Shown here in pieces: positions 24,482 to 33,726 of a stretch of 64,000 nucleotides of DNA. The stretch comes from Candidatus Chlorohelix allophototropha (GTDB taxonomy: Bacteria > Chloroflexota > Chloroflexia > Chloroheliales > Chloroheliaceae). The notes beneath the pieces were generated by a model. The model was not told the DNA's origin. It saw only the letters and a list, made by a program, of their open reading frames with translations, and searched no databases. The DNA lies in NCBI RefSeq assembly GCF_030389965.1, contig NZ_CP128400.1, forward strand, positions 372,001 to 436,000, given 5' to 3'. The position numbers and the translations under genes were made by a program. The first letter of the stretch is position 1, and the number at the start of each line of letters is the position of its first letter.

Positions 24482-26394
24482 TGGGAGGGGGCATGCATGC
24501 ACGTGGTTTGATGGATCGCGAATTCATTAAACCACAGCGTATCAGCAAAACGTTAAAGCGCTTTGCCGGTTATTTCAAACCCTATAGTCTCGTGCTGGTA
24601 ATAGCAATCACCCTGGTAATTATCTCGGTCTGGTCTCAAGTAATGGTACCAGACCTAATCGGACAAGCGGTGGACTGCTATCTTACCGCTCCTGCTGCCG
24701 CACAACAGGGCGAAGGAGGCAGCTTACTGGCTCAAAGCGTGCCCAACTGCACATATGATCCAAACGCTCACAATTTGAACAGTGCAGACCGGGTTGCAGG
24801 GTTGGGCTGGCTGGTAGCAAAATTGTTGGGGCTATTTTTGCTAGGCGCGATTGCCAATGGTATGGTCTTCTTTGCCATGGGTTGGGCTGGTCAGAAAGTG
24901 TTGAAGCGCATGCGAGTTGATCTTTTCGATCACTTGCATAACCTGTCGCTAGGCTTCTACTCGAAACACGAAGTAGGCGACCTGATGAGCCGTATTACCA
25001 ACGACTCGGAAACTATCCAGCAGGCAATCAGCTTTGCCTTGGTAAACGTAATGGCAGGCGTAATGCTGATAGTGTGGGTTATTTTTAATATGCTCACCAA
25101 AAGCTTAATTTTTGCCTTAATATGCCTTACCATTGTGCCATTCATGATTATTTCCACCACATGGTTCTCTGGGCAAGCTCGTAAAGCCTTCCGCCGCTCT
25201 CGTTTGCAAATGGGCAACGTAAACGCCGAATTGCAGCAAAGTATATCGGGAGTACGCGAGGTACAGGCTTTCTCACGCGAAGACGAAAATCTGGAGAATT
25301 TCCGCAATGTCAACGCCGCTAACCGCGATGCCAATATCAAAGCGGTAGCTTTCACCAGTGCACTCGCGCCTACTCTTGAAGGACTTGGTTACATCGCGCT
25401 AGCCATAGTAACCGGGGTTGGCGGGATTTTGTTGCTGCGTGGGCAAGATTTGTTAGGTACGTCGCTTTCGCTAGGATTGGTCATAACCTTCCTGAACTAC
25501 ATCCAGCGATTGAACCAGCCAATTCAGCAAATCTCAGTGTTGTGGGTAAATATCCAGAGCGCAATCGCGGGAGCAGAGCGTATCTTTGGCTTGCTGGACG
25601 AAAAGCTGGAAATTGTGGATAAGCCGAATGCAATCCAAATGCCTCCCATCAAGGGCGATATTGTATTTGAGCAGGTTAGCGCAGAATATGTAGCGGGCGA
25701 AACGGTGCTGAAAAACATAAGCTTCTCGGTTGAAGCAGGCAAAACTATCGCCATCGTAGGTCCAACCGGAGCGGGTAAAACCACGATTATTAATCTGATT
25801 CCACGTTTCTACGAAGTAACGAGCGGCAAAATCAGCATTGATGGCAAAGATGTGCGCGATGTAACCGCTGCCAGTTTGCGACGCCAAATCGGTATTGTTT
25901 TGCAGGATAGCTTCCTGTTCAGCGACACCGTTATGAACAATATCCGCTTTGGTAATCCGTCTGCTACCGATGAAGAGGTGAAAGAAGCCGCACGCCTTGC
26001 ACGTGCCGATACCTTCATTGAAAATCTGCCGGAAGGCTACAATACGGTGTTGGGCGAACGCGGACGGGGCTTGAGTCAGGGGCAACGTCAGCTAATCTCC
26101 ATTGCGCGGGCGGCAATGGCAAATCCGCGTATTCTGATACTGGATGAAGCTACTTCGAGCGTGGATACGCGCACCGAACGCATGATACAAGCCGCGCTTG
26201 AAAAGTTGTTACAAGGGCGAACCAGCTTTGTAATAGCCCATCGGCTCAGTACCATCAAAAACGCCGATCAGATTTTGGTGCTGAAAGATGGCGAAATCGT
26301 GGAACGAGGCAATTTCCAGAATTTGTTGGATGCTGAAGGAGTCTTCTACAACCTGTATATGAGTCAGTTCCGCCGCCAAGAGGCAGCCGCCTAA
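24478..26394 (+). CDS. ABC exporter half-transporter, catalytic-site subunit
   Basis: This is a 638-residue exporter half with Walker A VGPTGAGKTT, canonical Walker B LILDEATSSVD and switch His in FVIAHRLST. Its signature motif is the deviant LSQGQRQLISIARA (LSGGQ expected). With the upstream subunit this gives one complete ATP site (this Walker A/B with the partner LSGGQ) and one degenerate site, exactly as in known heterodimeric exporters. A Cys-containing extracellular loop (about 60-100, with CYLT and PNCTYD) may form a disulfide outside the cell. The genes are coupled by ATGA overlap, and a hairpin terminator follows at 26416. Confidence 0.93.
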   Translation: MMGGGMHARGLMDREFIKPQRISKTLKRFAGYFKPYSLVLVIAITLVIISVWSQVMVPDLIGQAVDCYLTAPAAAQQGEGGSLLAQSVPNCTYDPNAHNLNSADRVAGLGWLVAKLLGLFLLGAIANGMVFFAMGWAGQKVLKRMRVDLFDHLHNLSLGFYSKHEVGDLMSRITNDSETIQQAISFALVNVMAGVMLIVWVIFNMLTKSLIFALICLTIVPFMIISTTWFSGQARKAFRRSRLQMGNVNAELQQSISGVREVQAFSREDENLENFRNVNAANRDANIKAVAFTSALAPTLEGLGYIALAIVTGVGGILLLRGQDLLGTSLSLGLVITFLNYIQRLNQPIQQISVLWVNIQSAIAGAERIFGLLDEKLEIVDKPNAIQMPPIKGDIVFEQVSAEYVAGETVLKNISFSVEAGKTIAIVGPTGAGKTTIINLIPRFYEVTSGKISIDGKDVRDVTAASLRRQIGIVLQDSFLFSDTVMNNIRFGNPSATDEEVKEAARLARADTFIENLPEGYNTVLGERGRGLSQGQRQLISIARAAMANPRILILDEATSSVDTRTERMIQAALEKLLQGRTSFVIAHRLSTIKNADQILVLKDGEIVERGNFQNLLDAEGVFYNLYMSQFRRQEAAA

Positions 26395-26415
26395 AAAGAA
26401 GTCTTTAAAAATCCG

Positions 26416-26451
26416 AAAGGCTTGCCGCTCAGTTGAGTTGTGAGCCTTTTT
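26416..26451 (+). terminator. Terminator of ABC exporter operon
   Basis: AAAGGCT (26416-26422) pairs with AGCCTTT (26443-26449), with an inner CTCA/TGAG pair, followed by a T-run. It lies 22 bp after the stop codon. Confidence 0.7.
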
Positions 26452-26579
26452 GATTTCCGTAAGTGGTTCAGGTTAGTTGTGGGAAAATTCTAACCAGTGG
26501 TATGTCCCGAAGCAGATACAAGAACCCTTATTTCTCGGCGTTGAGAATTTTACTGCATCTTTGGAATCTCTCAAATAGG

Positions 26580-27434
26580 TTAGGCGGCTACTTCGGATAT
26601 ATCTATATCCAGCCTCTCCAACAAAGAACGGCATAACTCTGGGTTCCACGGCATTGGTTTTCGTGCCTCATTATGGCTGTCCGAACCGCAACTGATCGCC
26701 AAATCGCGTTTGCGAGCAAACCGTACCAACCGCTCTATGGCATCACCGCCATGAGAATAGTGGTAAGCTTCTACACCAGCCAAGCCCATTTCAACGAACT
26801 CATCTAGTACATGGTCAGAAGCATAGGAGATACCGGGATCGCTTCTACCGGGATGCGCCAAAACCATAACCGCACCAGCCATATTACCGATTTCAAAACC
26901 TAACTCGGCGGGTTGGTTAATGATTTCGTCGAAACCACCGCCCATACAAACCGAATAAGCATGATCGTAACTTTGCACTTCGTCGCCACGCACCAACGCG
27001 CGAGGAATGTCGTAAATCATAAAATCGCCATCGGGACGGCGTACCTGATCAAGACCGTGTAACTTATAACCTAACTTGTAAAGGTAATTGAGTATTCTTT
27101 CTTTTTTCTGAAGCACCCGATATTGAGTATCTTCTAGCAAGGCGTTCAAATGTGGATTAGAGGAATCAAAGTTGAACATCAAGAGGTGATAATTCGAGTC
27201 TTTCCAGCCTACCGTTAATTCCAGACCGGGAACAAAACCGATGCCCTGCGCTTGAGCTTTCAAACGCACCGGTTCAACATTTCCGATAGTATCGTGATCG
27301 GTTACAGTTATTATTCTCACACCTTGCGCAGCAGCAGTTTCTACCAACGTATGCGGAGTCCACAACCCATCGCTTGCCAAGGTATGCATGTGGAAGTCCA
27401 CACCCAACCCCGGCATCTTAGTTTGTAATTGCAT
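26580..27434 (-). CDS. PHP-domain phosphoesterase (YciV/RNase AM-like)
   Basis: This is a 284-residue PHP-fold protein. Metal-binding motifs are seen in order: DFHMHTLASDG near the start, TVTDHDTIGNVEPV, a PGLELTVGW Glu, AHPGRSDPG, and GVEAYHYSHG, with a terminal SCGSDSHNEARKP. The layout matches the YciV/TrpH group, which has 5'-3' exonuclease or nucleoside-3',5'-bisphosphate phosphatase activity; PHP domains also occur in DNA polymerases. It is monocistronic on the minus strand. An AAGGAG lies 14 bases upstream of the ATG. A possible extended -10 (TGGTATAAT) lies on the minus strand at 27630-27638. Confidence 0.9.
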   Translation of the reverse strand: MQLQTKMPGLGVDFHMHTLASDGLWTPHTLVETAAAQGVRIITVTDHDTIGNVEPVRLKAQAQGIGFVPGLELTVGWKDSNYHLLMFNFDSSNPHLNALLEDTQYRVLQKKERILNYLYKLGYKLHGLDQVRRPDGDFMIYDIPRALVRGDEVQSYDHAYSVCMGGGFDEIINQPAELGFEIGNMAGAVMVLAHPGRSDPGISYASDHVLDEFVEMGLAGVEAYHYSHGGDAIERLVRFARKRDLAISCGSDSHNEARKPMPWNPELCRSLLERLDIDISEVAA

Positions 27435-27778
27435 TTTTAGAGACCAACTCCTTAATTATGCGAAAAATCGCAGTAATTCTTCTTATTCATAGCTTTTATC
27501 TATAGCACATAAACCATTCTACCATATCATTTGTGAAAAAACATTAAAGTCTTATTGTGTTTTCAGGCATGTATGCTATAACAAAGCTTGAATCAAGCAA
27601 TAATCATTCAAAACTTAAAAAGCCATTGCATTATACCATTGCAAGAGCTTTATGACCTGAATCAAACCTCAAGTTTTAGCTAAGCTTTTCCTTAAGTGTA
27701 TTCGTGACGCGATTCAGGCGTAATAATGGGAAATTGGCGCAAATACGTACTCTCTTTGTGCGTCTGGTATTTGGTGCT
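27435..27778. other. Intergenic region between PHP and MFS genes
   Basis: These 344 bp contain no convincing ORF. On the minus strand TATAAT (27630-27635) is flanked on both sides by GCAATGG, a possible extended -10 promoter for the PHP gene. No hairpin terminator for another gene was identified. Confidence 0.45.
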
Positions 27779-29188
27779 TTAGGGTTGATTTAACGCAAGT
27801 TTCCTTTCCAACTCTTTAGTTGCCTGAATATCGGCTCGTTCCTGCTGCTGATTCTTCAATTGCAGCGCCAAGAACACCATTACCAGCACCACTATTGCCA
27901 CACATAGAAAGGCTGCTTTGTAGCCGCTTGCACTGCCTCCCAAGCTATCCGCCACTGCGCCTACCAACGCCCCGCTCAGGAGTTGCCCAACGCTGGAGGA
28001 GACCGGAAGCATGCCCTGAGCCGCCGCGCGGTCTTCTAGCGAGGCTTCCGCCAGCAAGATATAGCGCAAAGGCGCGCCCAGCAACCCACCCAAACCAAGC
28101 CCGATTATCATTTCAGCGACAATAAAAGCCCATAGTTGGTCGCCCAACAATGCCAAAACGAAGATGCCGAGTGTGGTTGCAGTAGTACCGAATAGTAAAA
28201 CCTTTTTTGAGCCAAATTTGTCGAGGTAGCGACCTGCCATAGGTGAACCAACCGCCATTGCCAGCACTACCGGCATCAAAAGGAAACTGGCGGTAGATTT
28301 GGTAATCGCAAAAGAGGCAACCGCCATCGCCGGCAGAAACACCATCGCACCCTCGCCCGCACCCGCCCCAATGGACAACCCATTCACCAGCAACATTTGT
28401 CTCGTTCCCAGCAAGCGCGGATGAATGATCGGGTCAGAGGCGCGTTTTTCTCGCCAGATAAAGAGTGGAATGCAAATTAAAGTAAGCAGCAGGAACGGTC
28501 CAACTTGCCATGAGAGCAGGCTGGAAACCAAATCCCCAGTTTCAAGCTGACTGATACCAACGGTCATGCCGCTCAACATTACCGTCAGCACCAGCATACC
28601 CATAGCATCGAAAGGTTGGCGGGTAGCAGGGCGAGAGGTTGGCAATTTACGCGCTGCCATCCAGATAGTAAATAATGCGAACGGTACATTGATTAGGAAC
28701 AGCCATTTCCAACTAAACAAGAGCAAAATGCCGCCCAGAATCGGTCCGATGATAAAGGAAATGCCAAATACCGCCCCAATTAAACCTAAAGCGCTGCCTC
28801 GTTTATCTTCCGGGAAAGTATCGCCTATAACTGCGCTTGCCACCGGGAACACACCACCTGCGCCTAAACCTTGTGCGGCACGACCGACCAGCAATAGCCA
28901 ATAGCTTGGAGCAAGCGCCACCAATAAAGAACCTGCCCCGAACAAAGCTATATCCAATAAGTAAACATTGCGCCGTCCGTAGCGGTCGCTCAGTTTAGCC
29001 ATCAAAGGTGCGCCGGTCAAATTTAACAGTACATAGCTAGTAAACAACCAAGATTGCCCCCGCTCGTCAATTCCGAAATCTTGCCCAATAGCAGGCAACG
29101 CCGGCCCAACGATTGCAATATCGAGCGCACCCATTAGCACGCCAAGAAACAGGATTATTAATACCTGACGACGAGAGTTGGTTTCCAT
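27779..29188 (-). CDS. MFS drug-type transporter (DHA2/EmrB-QacA family)
   Basis: This is a 469-residue integral membrane protein with at least 12 (probably 14) helices. Motif A is in AKLSDRYGRRNVYLLD between helices 2 and 3, motif C-like glycines in GISFIIGPILGGIL, and the domain opens MGALDIAIVGPALPAIGQDFG, a QacA/EmrB-type start. The family exports lipophilic drugs and other compounds with proton antiport. The substrate is not determined. GGAGG lies 12 bases upstream of the ATG. It is monocistronic and divergent from the CPBP protease gene. Confidence 0.88.
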   Translation of the reverse strand: METNSRRQVLIILFLGVLMGALDIAIVGPALPAIGQDFGIDERGQSWLFTSYVLLNLTGAPLMAKLSDRYGRRNVYLLDIALFGAGSLLVALAPSYWLLLVGRAAQGLGAGGVFPVASAVIGDTFPEDKRGSALGLIGAVFGISFIIGPILGGILLLFSWKWLFLINVPFALFTIWMAARKLPTSRPATRQPFDAMGMLVLTVMLSGMTVGISQLETGDLVSSLLSWQVGPFLLLTLICIPLFIWREKRASDPIIHPRLLGTRQMLLVNGLSIGAGAGEGAMVFLPAMAVASFAITKSTASFLLMPVVLAMAVGSPMAGRYLDKFGSKKVLLFGTTATTLGIFVLALLGDQLWAFIVAEMIIGLGLGGLLGAPLRYILLAEASLEDRAAAQGMLPVSSSVGQLLSGALVGAVADSLGGSASGYKAAFLCVAIVVLVMVFLALQLKNQQQERADIQATKELERKLALNQP

Positions 29189-29414
29189 CCAGCTTTATTT
29201 CCTCCATTCCTAATCATTTGTTTTTTCAAAGAATAACCTAGAAAAATGTAAATTTTGGTAAATAATAGTGTATTTTATTTCAACGTAGCTATTTTCACAA
29301 ACATAATAAATATTTACCAACTTTCTACTTCTTTTTACGGTTATTTTTAACCTTTGATGATATAACTATTCAAGCATTGGAGTCCACCCGCCAGACTGGA
29401 CAGGAGGAAACACG

Positions 29415-30368
29415 ATGTCGAAGATGAAGCTTGCCGCTGGTCTAGCTACCGGATTGGCAGGAGGAGTTGGCTTGTACAAGCTGTTAAAATCCAAAAAACT
29501 TTTCTCAATGCCAGGTAAAAAAACCAGTAATCCGATAGAAGAAAATCTTCTTTCTGATGTGAAACCGGGCGTACTGACCAAAGTTAATGATGAACTTCAG
29601 CTTGCTACCGAAAGCGTTAAAACTGCACTACAACTTAGTTTATTACTCAAAGCATCGGCTTCTGAGGTTGCTGCTGGTTCAATAGTAAATCAGAATAAAA
29701 GCGCAGACAAACGTCTGAAAATGGTGGGCGGACTGGTAGGCGCAATCTGGGCTTCAGGAGCAATAGGGCACTTTACCAAATTAAAAGAATGGCCTGCACT
29801 GTTTTTGTATGTGTTTGGCTCGTTCGGGCTTGCCGCTTATCTAGGTAAAAAACAAAATGGCTGGAAAGACATCTATATTACCAAAGATAATATCGGTAAG
29901 GCAACCGCGCTAGGGCTTATAGGTGGCAGCATTCTGTTCATCTCAGATGTCGGCAATACCTACGTCTATTACAAACGTGGTGGCGCAGTAATGGAAGAGA
30001 TGGAGAACATTCTGGTAAAACAGAAAATGATGTATCTGTTCCCTGTTCTCATCTTTGCAGAAGAATTTTTATGGCGCGGCATAATGATCTCGGCTCTCAA
30101 GGACAAGAAAGTTAGCACCGGTAAATCATTAATGCTAACCACTCTGCCTTACGCGCTGAATCATTTCTTTGTAGCGCCGGTAAGTTTCAAGGAACGCGCT
30201 CTAATGGCTGGTCCGATGGCAATTCCCATCGGCTTTATCGCAGGTTATCTGACCAATAAAACCAAAAACACATGGACTGGCGTAATCATCCATATGATGA
30301 CCATGTTTTCAATGTTGCTGGATGTCTTCGTAATACCGAAGATGGTTAAAAAAGATAAAGCTGCTTAG
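29415..30368 (+). CDS. CPBP-family intramembrane metalloprotease (type II CAAX-like)
   Basis: This is a 317-residue membrane protein with GGAGG before the ATG. The three diagnostic CPBP motifs are present: EEFLWRG (EExxxR), PYALNHFF with His, and VIIHMMTMF with His. The family includes eukaryotic Rce1 and bacterial immunity and signalling proteases (Abi). About six helices are seen, after a Lys-rich stretch that follows a Gly/Ala-rich N-terminus. Its target is unknown. It is a single gene followed by a perfect 10-bp-stem terminator. Confidence 0.88.
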   Translation: MSKMKLAAGLATGLAGGVGLYKLLKSKKLFSMPGKKTSNPIEENLLSDVKPGVLTKVNDELQLATESVKTALQLSLLLKASASEVAAGSIVNQNKSADKRLKMVGGLVGAIWASGAIGHFTKLKEWPALFLYVFGSFGLAAYLGKKQNGWKDIYITKDNIGKATALGLIGGSILFISDVGNTYVYYKRGGAVMEEMENILVKQKMMYLFPVLIFAEEFLWRGIMISALKDKKVSTGKSLMLTTLPYALNHFFVAPVSFKERALMAGPMAIPIGFIAGYLTNKTKNTWTGVIIHMMTMFSMLLDVFVIPKMVKKDKAA

Positions 30369-30450
30369 AACAAATCGGGGCTGTGAAGTCAAAAGCTTTA
30401 TAGTTCCATTCCCCTCACACTACTCCACAGTGTTACGGGCAAAACTGCAC

Positions 30451-30490
30451 AAGACTCGATTCTTCTCCAGGGATCGAGTCTTCTATTTTA
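30451..30490 (+). terminator. Terminator of CPBP protease gene
   Basis: AAGACTCGAT (30451-30460) pairs perfectly with ATCGAGTCTT (30473-30482), followed by CTATTTTAT. It lies about 80 bp after the stop codon. Confidence 0.8.
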
Positions 30491-30664
30491 TAAACCTTCT
30501 TAGCTCTCCAAAGCAAATAAGTAGAGAAATATTACCGCTAATGGATTCTCATGTCCATAGCATATCGGTATTGCTTTAGATAAAATTAGGGCTAATAATA
30601 GATGAAAGCATTATGTGAAGGTATTTCGCTATTCATCATTTCATTTCCCTCAAGGAGAACTTTC

Positions 30665-31273
30665 ATGTTACTCAAGAAGAAAGTGGCAGTATCATTCGTA
30701 TTAGCTTTATCTCTACTTCTTTCCATTGCGCTCGCAGCTTGCGGTGATAACACTGCTACGCCCGCGCCTACTGCTACACCTGTTCCAGCCGCCGCCGATA
30801 TAAGCGGGGTCAGTTTGGGAGGAATAAGCGGCTTGAAAGAGATTACGGTGGATGTAGCGGCGTTGGGCGATAGCTTGAAGCAAATACCGGGCGCAGCCCT
30901 TAAAATCTACGTTTGCGACGATACCGCCGACAAGGTATCCAGCACGTTTGACGCTGCCGCCATCAAGGCAGGCTTTGTCTTTGCCTTACCGGGAGAAACC
31001 AAACCCACTAAACAAGGTGATGCAATTGGCGGGCTATATGCCAAAGGTGATACTTCTGATATCCTTTTCGTCGTTGCTCCAGTCACCGATGACCCTTCAG
31101 CGCTGGCAACCCAAATGAACATCCCTGGATTGAATGCCGACGGACTTAAAAAGTTGGTTGACCAAATGAAAGGCAAGAAAACCATGCTGGTGGCTTTAAC
31201 CACACCCGGCGTGATGTCAGCCATGCTAAAGGGCTTCGCCGATATGGGCGCTACCCCTACTCCTACCAAGTAG
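30665..31273 (+). CDS. Small lipoprotein of unknown function
   Basis: The start is the ATG at 30665, seven bases after AAGGAG; the frame is open for 21 codons before that without a ribosome site. The 202-residue product has a lipobox LAAC (Cys26), then CGDNTATPAPTATPVP and a compact domain (about 45-195) without a recognised family. It contains repeated Ala-Lys segments and KKLVDQMKGKKTMLVALTTPG, and ends with a Thr/Pro tail. The DNA around the lipobox (30737-30764) is identical over 28 bases to that of the sugar-binding lipoprotein gene at 7390-7417. Anchoring to the outer face of the membrane is likely. Confidence 0.75.
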   Translation: MLLKKKVAVSFVLALSLLLSIALAACGDNTATPAPTATPVPAAADISGVSLGGISGLKEITVDVAALGDSLKQIPGAALKIYVCDDTADKVSSTFDAAAIKAGFVFALPGETKPTKQGDAIGGLYAKGDTSDILFVVAPVTDDPSALATQMNIPGLNADGLKKLVDQMKGKKTMLVALTTPGVMSAMLKGFADMGATPTPTK

Positions 31274-31302
31274 TTACGAATTAGTAGAATAATCGCAAAA
31301 AG

Positions 31303-31336
31303 CAGACAAGGGCTTTATACCTCTTGTCTGTTTTTT
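31303..31336 (+). terminator. Rho-independent terminator of lipoprotein gene
   Basis: CAGACAAG (31303-31310) pairs perfectly with CTTGTCTG (31323-31330), followed by six T. Confidence 0.9.
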
Positions 31337-31379
31337 ATTCGTAACTATTCACCCCCCTACCCCCTCAAGAGGGGAAGTA

Positions 31380-31410
31380 GGAGAGAGGAGTTCAAGGGGA
31401 CACCCCTTGC
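31380..31410 (+). repeat. Copy 2 of a dispersed GC-rich repeat
   Basis: This copy matches the reverse complement of 18615-18647 with a 2-bp gap and two substitutions. It sits inside a run of G/C hairpins between the lipoprotein terminator and the MFS gene. Confidence 0.65.
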
Positions 31411-31649
31411 GACCCCGCACAGGGGTTGCGCCCCTGAGAACCCCGCTCCGATTCCGTTAGTTACATAGGTCTATTTTCTATCCGGCTGAATAGGTACTTT
31501 TATTTTAGGTAAAAGCTCAGAATTTTAAAAGACCTACTTAATTTCGAAATTACGCAAAAACCCTGATTTAATGAAGCTTCAATTGTGTTAAAGTTATAAT
31601 AATCGGCAAGAAAATAAGCCAAGCTATATAGCTCTCAAACAGGTCTAGC

Positions 31650-32945
31650 GTGAATATACCGCCAAAAAGTAGAACTAAACCCAAGCAAAACAGACGTAAT
31701 TTAACTGCCATTCTGGTGCTGTTGCTCAACACCGGCTTAATGTGGTTCGGTTTTTTTATGTTGATACCATTGCTGGCAGTACATATTACCAATGATCTGC
31801 TATTGGGAGCAGGAATGGCAGGGCTGGTACTAGCTATTCGACAGTTTGTGCAACAAGGGCTTGGCCCATTCGCCGGTCCGATAGCCGATTGGGTGGGTTA
31901 TTCCAAAATGATGATGCTAGGCAATCTGGTTAGAGCGTTGGGCTTTGCCTGGATTGCAGTGGCAACCGAACCAATCGGTTTGATTCTAGGCGGCGTTGTG
32001 GCGGCGCTAGGCGGCGCATGCTTTGAAGCAAGCGGCAAAGCGTCCTTAGCATACTATAGCAAGGGCTACAACCGCGAAAGTGTTTTTTCGCTCTCCATCA
32101 CCGTGGGCAATGTGGGTATGGCTTTAGGTCCACTGGTAGGCTCATTGTTACTCAAATTCAATTTTATAGTAGTGGGAATGGTTTCTGGCGGGATCTATGT
32201 GCTGTGTTTCTTGCTCATCCTGATATTCGTACCTGAAGTAGAAAAAACTGGAAAAGCAGAAAACCGCGCCAAACCCGGCAATATATTCGGCAAACTAGGG
32301 TTGGTATGGAGTAATCGCCCCTTTGTAGTGGTTAATGCGCTGCTGATCGGTTATTACTTCCTATATGTGCAAATTAATATCTGCCTACCGCTAATGGCGG
32401 TTGAATTGACCGGTACAGAGGACAGCGTGAGCTTGATTTTCGCCATCAATAGCGGTATGGCAATCCTACTGCAATTCTTTAGCGTAAAATTAATCAGCAA
32501 ATGGCTGAAGCCGATTAGCATCATCGGTATCGGCATCGCCTTTAGCACTGTGGGCTTATTCGCCATTGCCTTCGTTTCAAACTATTTCCTTTTAATACTA
32601 TGTGTAGCGGTTTACGCTTTTGGTCGTCTCCTAGTTGACCCGATGGCTTTTACGCTCACCTCGCGCTATGCTACCGAAGATACGCTGGCTAGTTTCTTCG
32701 GCTTTAGTTCGCTGGCGCTGGCATTTGGCGGGATGGCGGGCAACTTGCTGGGCGGTTGGCTATACGATACCGGAAAAGGAATCGGCTTTCCAGTTCTGTG
32801 CTGGATGGTTTTCGGAGCAGTGGGTGGAGTTGTCACCATCGGCGTTGTAGTGTTCAAATTCTGGGAAGAGCGGCGGATTGCCGCTGTTAAAGTAGCACTA
32901 ACAAATGATATATTAACCCCCACTTCTTCCCTTGAAAACAATTAA
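31650..32945 (+). CDS. MFS transporter (MdtG/H-like)
   Basis: This is a 431-residue protein with a GTG start and a basic N-terminal tail (KSRTKPKQNRRN), then 12 predicted helices. Motif A occurs as GPIADWVGYSKMMMLG, and the second half begins after a charged middle loop (about 195-215, VEKTGKAENRAKPGN). The pattern is of MFS drug/sugar exporters similar to MdtH. The substrate is unknown. The start has no clear ribosome site, so an internal start is possible. It converges on the EXPERA gene with only 6 bp between. Confidence 0.85.
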   Translation: MNIPPKSRTKPKQNRRNLTAILVLLLNTGLMWFGFFMLIPLLAVHITNDLLLGAGMAGLVLAIRQFVQQGLGPFAGPIADWVGYSKMMMLGNLVRALGFAWIAVATEPIGLILGGVVAALGGACFEASGKASLAYYSKGYNRESVFSLSITVGNVGMALGPLVGSLLLKFNFIVVGMVSGGIYVLCFLLILIFVPEVEKTGKAENRAKPGNIFGKLGLVWSNRPFVVVNALLIGYYFLYVQINICLPLMAVELTGTEDSVSLIFAINSGMAILLQFFSVKLISKWLKPISIIGIGIAFSTVGLFAIAFVSNYFLLILCVAVYAFGRLLVDPMAFTLTSRYATEDTLASFFGFSSLALAFGGMAGNLLGGWLYDTGKGIGFPVLCWMVFGAVGGVVTIGVVVFKFWEERRIAAVKVALTNDILTPTSSLENN

Positions 32946-32951
32946 TAACTC

Positions 32952-33521
32952 TCAGGCTACATCAGTTAAGCCATCTCGTCGGTCTGAAAAATCAACTTGC
33001 GTTTCGGCGCTACTCAAGGTCTGCGTGAACGGTTGCGGGTTATTCCACATCCGAGCAATCAGATAAAGCGGCATTAGAAACCACGGGGCATTATCTAGTA
33101 GCACAAACCATAATTGAGGGGTGCGATAAGGTCCGAATATTTCCTCCCCAAGAATAATCGTGACATTGGTCACCATTACCGAAGCGTAGATAAAGCAAAC
33201 CTGCCTAATCCAATTCTTCCCTTTGATAAAAGCGTAAAGCGCTACCACATAAAAGGGCCCAAAGAGAAGCGCATCTATCCAGATAGTAACCTGCCACCAA
33301 GTAGGGCGTGCCATTAGTAACGGGTCGAAATTGCGTCCATACGAGTGAATAATATCCACCATAAAAGGCAGGGGCCATATCGGATAACTAAAATTATTGG
33401 GATCTGGAATGATAATCTGCTCAATATCTACTATATAAGTTATAAACAGCAAATTAATGCTGAAAAAGATTATCAGCGGCAAATCTATCAAGCGGCGACG
33501 GAGTGGAATCACCTGTTTCAT
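32952..33521 (-). CDS. EXPERA-domain membrane protein (TMEM97 / sigma-2 receptor-like)
   Basis: This is a 189-residue protein with four hydrophobic segments and AAGGAG at 6-base spacing before the ATG. The order of conserved points matches the EXPERA domain of TMEM97/emopamil-binding protein: DLPLIIFFSINLLFITYIVD, then a DPLL with RPTWW, then LLFGPFYVVALYAFIKGKNW, then IYASVMVTN and a final PLYLIARM helix. Eukaryotic members bind sterols or isomerise them; in bacteria the role is not known. Assignment rests on pattern reading only. The stop lies 6 bp from the end of the convergent MFS gene. Confidence 0.7.
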   Translation of the reverse strand: MKQVIPLRRRLIDLPLIIFFSINLLFITYIVDIEQIIIPDPNNFSYPIWPLPFMVDIIHSYGRNFDPLLMARPTWWQVTIWIDALLFGPFYVVALYAFIKGKNWIRQVCFIYASVMVTNVTIILGEEIFGPYRTPQLWFVLLDNAPWFLMPLYLIARMWNNPQPFTQTLSSAETQVDFSDRRDGLTDVA

Positions 33522-33726
33522 ATTTATCTCCTTAAAGTGGTCAAGTAGCTGCGAGGGTAAAACTTGTTACGGGTAACCGATAGCCTAATCGTAGCATAGA
33601 TAGGGGAAAATTTGAATAATCCTACAATGTGGTTATTGCAAATATACTTCAGCCCTTTGAGGCGAGGGAACCATCTTGCGGTTTGGATTAGAAAAAAACG
33701 GGATCGCTCCGGTGGTATAGATTCAG

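Larger units (their letters stand above)
31274..31649. other. Intergenic region with terminator and GC-rich hairpin element
   Basis: This 376-bp stretch has a terminator at 31303-31336, then a GC-rich hairpin-dense element (31351-31440) containing CCCCTC/GAGGGG, a repeat copy (31380-31410) and CAGGGG/CCCCTG (31420-31436). The rest is AT-rich and probably carries the promoter of the MFS gene, though no good match was found. Confidence 0.6.
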
